Below are positions 49,601 to 54,585 of a stretch of 54,585 nucleotides of DNA, piece after piece. The first letter of the stretch is position 1. Every line of letters begins with the position of its first letter. A program made the position numbers and the translations under genes. Source of the DNA: a virus; the IMG/VR virus record IMGVR_UViG_3300028384_000913, positions 1-54,585 of that record, one strand, 5' to 3'. The notes under the pieces are model-generated. The model worked only from the letters and a program-made list of their open reading frames with translations. It did no database searches and had not been told where the DNA came from.

Positions 49601-50031
49601 TGAGCTGAAGTTTCTTGATCAACAATACCAGAAGCAGGTAGACCCGTTAAGTTACCTTTCTTGAGAGTAACAGGAGATGCAAACTGTTGAGGAGTGATAA
49701 TATTATCGCCAAATACATTTAGTGGGGCTTGAGTAGTTGTGCCTGTACGAGATAAGGTTTTGAATACGTCAGTATTTTCATCACCTGTACTAAAATCTAT
49801 TAGATCGTCAATAGAACTATCTTGAATCTCAATATCTTGTGGACCATTAGGATTAATACGGTACACAGGACCTTCGCCTAAAGCTGTAGTAAGAAATAAG
49901 ATATCAGTTGAAAATAAAGAATTAGGATCTTCAGTAGGTGTACCGCCAGCACCTCCTCCGCCCTTGCCGCCCTTAGCTCCGCCGATTACAGGAACTAGTG
50001 TATTTTGATGTTTAATATAATTTTTACCCAT
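43615..50031 (-). CDS. Lambda gpJ-like tail tip (host specificity) protein
   Basis: 2138 residues, nearly double lambda gpJ (1132). Starts with a Gly-rich segment (V-I-G-G-A-K-G-G-K-G-G-G-G-A-G-G) then S-L-F-S-T-D and L-G-E-G-P-V-Y-R-I-N-P-N-G, the gpJ start pattern. The middle has Y-D-L-L-T-N-T-T-Y-G-L-G-I-P and N-S-L-A-G-T-F-R-A, as in tip proteins, then fibronectin-like repeats (V-T-S-L-T-I-H) and, at the end, beta-rich segments likely to contact the receptor. The C-terminal 600 residues are probably the adaptable receptor-binding part. It follows gpI by a 1-base overlap. Two thirds of its length has no clear homology to me. Confidence 0.9.
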   Translation of the reverse strand: MGKNYIKHQNTLVPVIGGAKGGKGGGGAGGTPTEDPNSLFSTDILFLTTALGEGPVYRINPNGPQDIEIQDSSIDDLIDFSTGDENTDVFKTLSRTGTTTQAPLNVFGDNIITPQQFASPVTLKKGNLTGLPASGIVDQETSAQSWDALKFFFVINQLQKINGNGDVRSHSLSFKITVKKRVLTGNPLVDNIVEFERTLSGKTNTPFKFTVKLEIPIADRSDDGYRFSIEKTSDDSEKSSVSENLQAFGWFEIEEAPQAYPRTAHIGYALKSVNEHTGGIPNFTSMVKGLLVKVPSNYNQPTLASGEIDWRHVEIAEAERASKGYYLQSIQYVPKQASGTGASTDVLGYGLDITVSAGTSYNTGFSTTITQANSGYSGSQTGGNWNVIRENAGSGTAEWVAYVIDDGATLTGTSNGKSVDVKVNGVKVVDLGSAGGSWGPIVLNVGDKVEWRCFGGIGGGGTINRSQNWAWSKNSASTIIAYTSNTNGGATGSGSTQKATLTNNNSNSKDVVLVSPTTGVTTETPLANGDSRTLTADLSYTTATWTIKAYLVDAGITSVQVQTVTNPQIYVGTWDGTFVYSWTQNPVWIIYDLLTNTTYGLGIPDDYIDKYKFYQVAMYCDGCDAVTGKFHGVDGLADGSFRHKPLGDYTGTRQQLIGLPSGTAIKERRFTLNVTIADEGAAMDVINSLAGTFRAALVYSMGKLTLAIDMPDEFPVAVFNETNIREGSLSISGNKESEIISGVDVSYVEPTNHYKRETVRIDSAEANDGEERSTITNIQSLDLNGVTRRSQALRFAQYQIAASKYLRRNVQFTTSTDALSLAPGDVISVAQQMSGIAYGYSGKISSNSAVAAGNNTNVFIEHFTSPSLSNSFFTANTGALALRILSTVDDKIDLFLLSNTKFALSKTDSVSTGFDLGTLNPIAKFDKESRGFTAITSFNADDAPKKGDLWTLGEIENSQDYYTNKAGKLFKVTDISRSSENEDVTISAVEYISNVYTDSDTFIDYTPTAYTDILSPLSVPPSPLFEFRATPTRRVDGTVRVDGLIDMRTELLGYGQDIQTEYFISRPDGATLVTNTEPGSVFVTVSNASVLEDNATPATLEGKNGFQTNIGEIRLLCNAITTVDTAGGTLDGNVQLTVEGLNVAFDQNFFKHVLEVNDAGVFNNLKGTDFVSIPVTEKASVQGLLNFVGHATQITELSMNIADFDKSNNTIKFENKNTNGLTLVNVIPPAPFYVTINQLLDAKFYNNNSFYVGGSEFTYVTKGNLNSVSTSIPLEIKPRRSEFVRLFVDGVEKSSGQYTVNLNTGLAIDANIQYTTGLNETVYRAEVDHYTVPVIEEGDNVQAAFNNTFAVVNVSYDPASAAYNAALTANSIYRIELAETPKANLAGFTFVNISSDPVGTLHNVTGNTAVLDFNTTVFPGNFNLGNNRVYNLTVGGEFEKLFLTDDLVIPDLPIGTTTLKARNKNVMGRRSPFVTKSVTVDTIPIQKVTSLTIHESLYREQSGGAAVRATVSFDHITGQEITDYEISYRLDNIEDIGVNDGGADLTSFNTVKVPATGVEDDGKIRFTVNGINRGTTSGTNSITFRVTPLNKSIRGVSSNVSKDIIGKTAAPDNIFNFTGGQNTDQITLLWSYPRSTSGDLKDLDLKEVVIRRAPGSVSNTVTNFVASDPLVTVSAGTARKSIPIDTFGEFTYLARARDTSGNFSESVQGITLTTTRPDRSTVVSAFNEDSPGTDFTDITNTNQGESNFPSFADSVAGGLAVAGGNQTDNSNGTSTGFSAISGSATDLLVADDGVYITKIRDFGSTVTGSIFVDIEATQEVKTTYNDTHEDIISGVTEASPNDNVLVDVDFGGIGHVLGFNNSAVVDSRFDSNNQTLMSGGGVGNVYAIWNDGQFVNDTTNANSYALIAGVINATAIELGASYFANGELTGSNGFANLTTAGNTYHLVDLTQFSDTGSGDTYAGALGAISAQTLIRTTTADNSALYAATGTGGRAEGNVDTSQFIGAATNDGFRTYQAGSQTFRQFQLKFIVNNSKPNEFDFTIDKFRYSIEKDTVTFTQTVTYDGSPKTVSMLSSKFINRPVISYAVLTQEDAVANPAIVVTTAASNQSVSFKMVASDGSGEYNANSTATVMVTAVGV
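48440..48465. repeat. 18-base palindrome in the gpJ gene
   Basis: CTCCATTAG at 48444-48452 is followed directly by CTAATGGAG (48453-48461), a perfect palindrome. Outside it, GAG and CTC pair after a T-T mismatch, giving 12 pairs in total. It lies in the coding region of the N-terminal third of gpJ, so may be chance or a protein-binding or structured site. Confidence 0.55.
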
Positions 50032-50783
50032 TAAAACTTATCCCCAACTTTTACGACATCATTTTTAGCATGTTCTTCAGATTCAATATACCCACTAATA
50101 AACTGCCCAGCTACTCTAACGAGTCCATAATGAAGTGCGATAGGAGTACCTGATTGTGTTGAGTTTGTCAATCCCCCGAACATGCCGTTCTCTCTCGTAG
50201 ATTGATCAGTCTCTTGCTGTGCTTTAGGTTTTTTGTTAAATAAAGATGAGATAAAACTCATAGCAATATTACCAAGCATGGACTTAGCAAATCCTGGCAT
50301 AGCAGAAAAGGCACTAAAGAGACCTCCACCACCAGCACTGTACCCAGCTGCCGCTGCAGAGGCTCCAGCGGCTCCACCGCCTGCTGCTGCAGCATAACCC
50401 CCAGCAGCACCAGCACCACTACCTGCTGCAGCTAGTCCTAGACCACCAGTTGCTACTGCTAGTCCTGCCACAGCCATAATTGCAAATAATCCGCCTCGTT
50501 TGCCGCCCCCACCCGCAATCATTGGAACGATATGGATAGTAGTATCCTCTTTTACTTGCCTAATGAAAAGATCTTCATTTGCTACGATATTATAATCACT
50601 ATCTAAGATACCAAAAGTTTCTTCAGCCTGCCCACAATCTACCAAATTTACATAATGGTTAAACTTTGGATGCATAGACTTTAAATAGTGCATAATATCT
50701 GAATAGGTAATCAGGTCAGCTTTATACTCTGATTCAGAAAATAAGTGTGAATAAGCTGAATGAATTTTAATTGTCGCTAACAA
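50031..50783 (-). CDS. Lambda gpI-like tail assembly protein
   Basis: Lambda-type I protein. The N-terminus (A-T-I-K-I-H-S-A-Y) is the strand of the ubiquitin-like domain (about 1-85); it ends I-H-I-V-P, followed by the Gly/Ala-rich, hydrophobic region (A-G-L-A-V-A-T-G-G-L-G-L-A-A-A-G and more, about 95-175), and a Q-S-G-T-P-I-A-L-H-Y-G-L-V-R-V-A-G C-terminal domain. Start TTG 50783, with GAGGA 8 bases before; TTG 50807 is alternative. It overlaps the JAMM gene by 17 bases and gpJ by one. The usual role is maturation of the tail tip. Confidence 0.82.
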   Translation of the reverse strand: MLATIKIHSAYSHLFSESEYKADLITYSDIMHYLKSMHPKFNHYVNLVDCGQAEETFGILDSDYNIVANEDLFIRQVKEDTTIHIVPMIAGGGGKRGGLFAIMAVAGLAVATGGLGLAAAGSGAGAAGGYAAAAGGGAAGASAAAAGYSAGGGGLFSAFSAMPGFAKSMLGNIAMSFISSLFNKKPKAQQETDQSTRENGMFGGLTNSTQSGTPIALHYGLVRVAGQFISGYIESEEHAKNDVVKVGDKF

Positions 50784-51144
50784 GATGTCTATCCTCAAAC
50801 TTATCAAAGATAAGTGCGTCTCTATTTTGGTCTAACCAGTATATGAAAAATTTATTATTAAATCCTACCAAAAATTTATATTCTTGGAAAGCGGCACTTA
50901 CTTTATCTTCCTTACTTGGTATGGGGTTTTCGTCTCCTGGATGAGAATGAAAAATGCCCCATATATTTCCATCATTTTTTACTAAATCTGCTGGGTCTAG
51001 TAAAAAAGATAACTTAGGAGTAGTAGATATATTCTTACAAGGAATATATTTAAAATCTTTAGTGATTATGCCTACAGCTTCGCGAGGATAGTCTTGCATA
51101 GCATGACTATTCATATCTGCTTTTAATTCATCATATCTTTCCAT
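50767..51144 (-). CDS. JAMM/MPN metallopeptidase, K N-domain-like
   Basis: 125 residues from ATG 51144 (AGGGG 10 bases before; the frame is open to 51198 but begins inside the previous gene). The JAMM zinc site is complete: Glu22 in R-E-A-V-G, then H-S-H-P-G-D-E-N-P-I-P-S-K-E-D (His66, His68, Ser77, Asp80). In lambda gpK this domain and an NlpC/P60 domain are one protein; here they are separate genes. Likely tail-assembly or cell-wall processing. Confidence 0.85.
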   Translation of the reverse strand: MERYDELKADMNSHAMQDYPREAVGIITKDFKYIPCKNISTTPKLSFLLDPADLVKNDGNIWGIFHSHPGDENPIPSKEDKVSAAFQEYKFLVGFNNKFFIYWLDQNRDALIFDKFEDRHLVSDN

Positions 51145-51554
51145 CTGTATACCCCTAAAGTATATTGCTTGTAGTACCTTCCATAAGGCGCAATCCAACT
51201 AGTATGTTCAATCATGGTTTGTAGTATTTTGTTATTACCGACGTACAAAGCACAGTGATTGGCTACGTTAGTTGCTCCAAGACTCATAACAATAATATCA
51301 TACATTTTCGGCTGAGTAACTTTAACCCATCCATTACTCTTATCATTGAACCCATCTATGAAAAATTGGGAATTTGTTTTAGAGTACCAGTCTTCATCTA
51401 CTATATTACAGAAATCTGATGTATTATAAGGTAAATGAATATCTAATTCTTTTTTATACACAAAACAGCATAAATTAAAACAGTCAATGCCTGTTTCTGG
51501 ATTGTTACCTAAATGTAAATATGGAAAACCAGTATAAGAATTATACCATGTCAT
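51123..51554 (-). CDS. NlpC/P60-like peptidase, copy 2
   Basis: 143 residues. G-I-D-C-F-N-L-C (Cys25 candidate) and N-H-C-A-L-Y-V-G-N-N-K-I-L-Q (His near 101) fit the Cys-His pair of NlpC/P60 papain-like peptidases, and the last part (I-E-H-T-S-W) carries a possible third polar residue. Phages use such proteins to cut peptidoglycan peptides during DNA entry, or for tail assembly (lambda gpK). It overlaps the other NlpC gene by 14 bases and the JAMM gene. The two copies share fold and order but little identity. Confidence 0.75.
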   Translation of the reverse strand: MTWYNSYTGFPYLHLGNNPETGIDCFNLCCFVYKKELDIHLPYNTSDFCNIVDEDWYSKTNSQFFIDGFNDKSNGWVKVTQPKMYDIIVMSLGATNVANHCALYVGNNKILQTMIEHTSWIAPYGRYYKQYTLGVYRWKDMMN

Positions 51555-51930
51555 TGTGTCTATAGATGGTGTATAGTTTATCTAACCAATAGTTTGATAA
51601 AGTTACTATACACGACGATCCCCCTTCTTCAACGTGTAGCATTTTTGTAGGTTGTAAAAACATACCGAAATGTGTTATTAAATCTGACTTCTCTGACTTA
51701 AATACCATTACATCATAATTTATTGCAGATGTCAATTCTACTTTTATAGCACACGAAGATGCCCAATCATCAACGTTAGTTGTAGAAAATTGTTTCATCC
51801 ATGCTCTAGATTTAGGATAAGGGGGTATAGTAAAATCAATATTAAGCTCTTCAGAATAAAACTTTCTGATTAATTCAATACAATCAACCTCACCATAATT
51901 ATGTTTGAGACCTAAATATTTATGTACCAC
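51541..51930 (-). CDS. NlpC/P60-like peptidase, copy 1
   Basis: 129 residues. L-K-H-N-Y-G-E-V-D-C-I-E-L-I (Cys17) is the catalytic-Cys helix typical of phage NlpC/P60 proteins; L-I-T-H-F-G-M-F-L has the His. The third active-site position is not clear. It may be an active endopeptidase, a structural tail-tip relative, or half of a heterodimer with the next gene. Starts within the end of radical SAM enzyme 3 (19-base overlap), so translation is tied to it. Confidence 0.75.
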   Translation of the reverse strand: MVHKYLGLKHNYGEVDCIELIRKFYSEELNIDFTIPPYPKSRAWMKQFSTTNVDDWASSCAIKVELTSAINYDVMVFKSEKSDLITHFGMFLQPTKMLHVEEGGSSCIVTLSNYWLDKLYTIYRHNDMV

Positions 51931-53108
51931 GATGCATACTCGGGGAAAACTGATTCAAAAGATTCATTTCTAGTTAAATCGTACTTAGTATTAAAAGATT
52001 TAAACTCAGGTAACAGATTAGAGTCATCTTTTGAATTCATATATGTAATCCAACTCTTAATCATATTTATCTCGTCGTTAGTAAACTTATTGTAGTGCTC
52101 AAGTAAAAATTCTTTGTATTGATGATTAATCTTTCTTTTTGCCTCTTTAGGTAGGCAAGTAATTGACATATGATTAGGCATTATTAAAGTAGTTCCGTGA
52201 AGTTGTACACCTCGTTCTTTTGACCAAAGTAATAAATCAGGCATAGAAGAGATACTATAAATACTAATTACTGAACTTATTGTTTGAATATACTCTTTAA
52301 AATGGTTAACATTATTTTGAAAAGTATTCCATGAAAGTCCTTTTCTAGAATATTCAGCTTTGTCACCAAAACCTTCACAACTTGGCCACACTTTGACATG
52401 TTTAAAATTTTGCCATAGTTGTTTAATGTCGTGTTTTTTAAACTTAGTATAACTCAGATTAGAGTTATAGCTTAGGCTAATGCGAGAAGATATACCTTTC
52501 TCAATCAAATAGTTTAACAATTTATAATGACCGTCTTGAACAAAAGGCTCTCCACCAGCAAAGTATATATCTCGTAAATGAGTCGATATATAATCAATAT
52601 TGTTCCAAAAAACTTCATTATCAGTATACTTATCTATAGCACCTTTCAAAGAAGTTGGCATTTCTCTATACCAACTAGTCGAAGATTCAGGGCCACACAT
52701 TCTACATCGGAAATTACAAGTATTTCCGAAACGTACATCTAAATATACAGGGAATGAATTTAGAGAACCATCTTCTTCAGTCATAGATTGAAGAACTGCA
52801 AGATCCTTGTAGTTTTCATTCATGATTTGACGATGACTTTTACTTCCGAGCTTTTCTTTATTGAAACACGCCCATTCACACTCTGGAACACTTTTTCCTT
52901 CTAAAAAAGATTTTCTGATTTTTCTATAGGCTTCACCATTCCATACATCTGAAAAAGTGTCTTTATGTGTACCGAGCACACTTACTTCAGGCGCATATTC
53001 AGCAAAACAGCAGACCTTATACTCTCCTGAAATTGTACCGAATAAGTGCATCCAAGGAAGTATGCAACCTTTTATATTATTGTTTTGGAATTGTTCTACC
53101 TGTTGCAG
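51912..53108 (-). CDS. Radical SAM enzyme 3 with N-terminal twitch-like domain
   Basis: 398 residues from the CTG at 53108. The SAM-cluster motif is C-N-F-R-C-R-M-C (Cys131, Cys135, Cys138), followed by Y-F-A-G-G-E-P-F, the SAM-binding G-G-E-P. Extra Cys come before it (G-C-I-L-P-W, V-C-C-F, E-C-E-W-A-C, residues 15-81), an auxiliary cluster domain on the N-terminal side, as in the twitch-type radical SAM proteins reported from marine phages. The start is unusual: a CTG 5 bases after GGAGG in the gpL gene is the best placed; a frame from 53183 lacks support. It lies between gpL and NlpC in the tail operon, which suggests a tail-protein substrate. Confidence 0.83.
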   Translation of the reverse strand: MQQVEQFQNNNIKGCILPWMHLFGTISGEYKVCCFAEYAPEVSVLGTHKDTFSDVWNGEAYRKIRKSFLEGKSVPECEWACFNKEKLGSKSHRQIMNENYKDLAVLQSMTEEDGSLNSFPVYLDVRFGNTCNFRCRMCGPESSTSWYREMPTSLKGAIDKYTDNEVFWNNIDYISTHLRDIYFAGGEPFVQDGHYKLLNYLIEKGISSRISLSYNSNLSYTKFKKHDIKQLWQNFKHVKVWPSCEGFGDKAEYSRKGLSWNTFQNNVNHFKEYIQTISSVISIYSISSMPDLLLWSKERGVQLHGTTLIMPNHMSITCLPKEAKRKINHQYKEFLLEHYNKFTNDEINMIKSWITYMNSKDDSNLLPEFKSFNTKYDLTRNESFESVFPEYASWYINI

Positions 53109-54585
53109 GAAAGCCTCCAAAATGAATTGAGTTATTTCTAATCTGACAAGCTTGTAAAGACTTACTACAGATATCACCTGCATTTGTAGCTGCTACTTGA
53201 TTATTGGCGGCAATAGGATTTGCATTGGAAGTAAGCGTAGTTCCAGGAATTGCAAGACCGCCAGGGCCAGGGTACTGACACTCAGGACCTTTATATCTCC
53301 ACTGACAGGTGTTTTTATAAAACTTTCTTGAAGGAACTTGGTTTCTAAAATACTGTAGCCAAGAAATTAGCCCGAATTGTGCTACCTCATTATTTAAAGA
53401 CTCTAGGTGGTCAATTTTGAACGTATCTTCAACATAAGATTCTGGGTCTGCTTGTTGGTTTACAATAAATATAGGATCACCAACAGCTGTATTAGCGTCT
53501 AGAGCATTTGATAAGAATAAAAATCTATTCTCCTCAATAGATTCGATTGTGCCTTCAGTTGATCCAGTAGATTTAACATTGTCACCAACACGATAAGGCA
53601 TTGCATTATATACCTCAACTACATTAGCAGTAACAAAACGTGCAGAGCTATATTCAGGCCATACATCAAGAAAATTAGCAAAAGTTGTTTTTATATTGAC
53701 AACTCCGCCTAATAAATCTCTAGTGTCGGCTTTTTCTTCAACCCATTCTCCGCCTACGCTTAAAGTTTCAGATCTAGAAAAAGATGCGTTTGCTTTACCA
53801 TATGCACTCACCATATCTGAATCATACGACAAACCATTTGCTCTGGCTCTTGTTAGTACATCAAAACCTTCATCCCCTGCTGAACCAAAGTCACTAGGAG
53901 TTGCATCAATGGTTCTTGGATCGATTCCATGCACTAATTCACCGTTTACAATTGCTTGGCAAGCGTTAGAAGAATTATTACCAACTAAGAAAGGATCTTC
54001 AATTAATCTTGATACGATATTATCTAAATTAAACATTGTAAGTGTGAGTTCATTGATTCTGCCATCAGAGCTTTGATCAATAGAAGAAATATTTAAAGGG
54101 AATGGGATATAAGAGTCGCCTTGGTGAGTAACATTGTAATTTAAATCAGAAATTAAATCCCCTCTTACATCAGCAAATCTAATAGGAAACTCGTTAGGCC
54201 AAGCTCTACCTTCGCCTAAATTAGTGGGATTACCTGCTTCATTAACAGGAAACCACTCGCCCGGGTAGTAAACTTCATACAATCTTACAACAGGGTTTTG
54301 AGTAAAAGCGTTCTTTTCAGCTATAAAACCACTTGGACCAATTGATTGAATAGTAGCAATAGCTGTAACAGTATTGCCTCCAAAAGCGTTTGCCTGAAAA
54401 GGGATGGCACTGGAATTATTTAGCGCACCATTAGCAGTATTGTTTGTAAAAATAGAGTTAGAATGAATTACCTCAAGATTAGAAAACTCAGATAGAGAGT
54501 TAGCTAATTTTACTTTAAGAACGTTAGAGGATAGATCAACATTAGCAATCACGCCTGTTGCCGCAGAGGTGTTGCCTACTATGAC
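53077..54585 (-). CDS. Lambda gpL-like tail tip protein (Fe-S), 5' partial
   Basis: Frame open at the window edge, so the gene starts beyond it; GTG 54552 is only the first in-frame start. The last part has the four-Cys pattern of lambda gpL, which carries a [4Fe-4S] cluster: C-Q-W-R-Y-K-G-P-E-C-Q-Y-P, then D-I-C-S-K-S-L-Q-A-C-Q-I-R and F-G-G-F-P-A. Before that, L-T-M-F-N-L-D-N-I and D-I-L-like segments are gpL-type beta strands, with a long inserted region (about 260-380 of the visible part). Lambda gpL is 232 residues; here over 500, so it is extended. Its end overlaps radical SAM enzyme 3. Confidence 0.85.
   Translation of the reverse strand, partial: VIVGNTSAATGVIANVDLSSNVLKVKLANSLSEFSNLEVIHSNSIFTNNTANGALNNSSAIPFQANAFGGNTVTAIATIQSIGPSGFIAEKNAFTQNPVVRLYEVYYPGEWFPVNEAGNPTNLGEGRAWPNEFPIRFADVRGDLISDLNYNVTHQGDSYIPFPLNISSIDQSSDGRINELTLTMFNLDNIVSRLIEDPFLVGNNSSNACQAIVNGELVHGIDPRTIDATPSDFGSAGDEGFDVLTRARANGLSYDSDMVSAYGKANASFSRSETLSVGGEWVEEKADTRDLLGGVVNIKTTFANFLDVWPEYSSARFVTANVVEVYNAMPYRVGDNVKSTGSTEGTIESIEENRFLFLSNALDANTAVGDPIFIVNQQADPESYVEDTFKIDHLESLNNEVAQFGLISWLQYFRNQVPSRKFYKNTCQWRYKGPECQYPGPGGLAIPGTTLTSNANPIAANNQVAATNAGDICSKSLQACQIRNNSIHFGGFPATGRTIPKQ

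Noticed and set aside
1-54585. CRISPR arrays, insertion sequences, integrase or att sites
   Set aside because: No regularly spaced direct repeats, transposase or recombinase motifs were found on either strand.

Overview
This window reads as part of the genome of a marine, AT-rich tailed phage (siphovirus-like) that infects a Gram-negative bacterium. The phage call rests on a lambda-type tail-tip module (L, K-like, I and J homologues), tail fibre genes and a dense T5-like replication and nucleotide set. A Gram-negative host is inferred from the periplasmic binding protein with a signal peptide, the tricarboxylate-type transporter and the NlpC/P60 tail peptidases. Genes are packed with ATGA, TAATG or short overlaps. 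No stretch of 300 bases lacks a gene; the longest gaps are 7015-7163 and about 21469-21630. I saw no tRNA, rRNA, integrase or CRISPR array.

Region 1 (1-5253, + strand) is an accessory block. It holds a partial HTH gene, a DUF3310 protein, a methyltransferase, a phage-borne transporter pair (TctA-like permease and TctC-like binding protein, no TctB), and three short proteins that weakly resemble sulfotransferase-type P-loop proteins. Region 2 (5281-10712) has an NAD-dependent ligase without a recognisable zinc finger, a strongly expressed-looking multi-HTH protein framed by a clear promoter and a near-ideal terminator, and two tandem glycine-amidinotransferase-like genes. Region 3 (10773-21468) is the replication core: HTH protein, DnaB/gp41-type helicase, primase, an ABM-domain protein, a DNA polymerase A with altered motifs, a SpeD-like protein, an SF2 helicase and a gp32-like SSB, then a glycosyltransferase and a radical SAM enzyme.

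Region 4 (21631-30152) carries Mre11/SbcD and Rad50/SbcC homologues with a PP-loop ATPase gene wedged between them, then class Ia ribonucleotide reductase, MazG, glutaredoxin and PhoH. Just before it lies a compact run of short inverted repeats (21492-21601). Region 5 (30153-37383) has a PLP-aminotransferase-like protein, a 2-oxoglutarate oxygenase-like protein, a nuclease, a glycosyltransferase-like protein and an SGNH hydrolase, then flap endonuclease, a dUTPase-like protein, ThyX, a GT28-like glycosyltransferase and a Rossmann methyltransferase. Transcription then converges.

Region 6 (37376-54585, - strand) is the tail and structural operon. Read in its own direction it runs gpL-like (Fe-S), radical SAM, two NlpC/P60 proteins, a JAMM peptidase, gpI-like, a 2138-aa gpJ-like protein, tail fibres, a second radical SAM, and small basic, decoration-like or beta-helix proteins. 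A leftward terminator lies antisense inside the last rightward gene.

The replication genes would remodel host nucleotide pools and copy the genome, while the leftward block builds the tail tip. The most unusual features are the transporter pair, the duplicated amidinotransferases, the radical SAM enzymes inside the tail operon, the PLP/2OG/glycan cassette and several strong inverted repeats. All functional calls come from reading motifs; no database search was possible.
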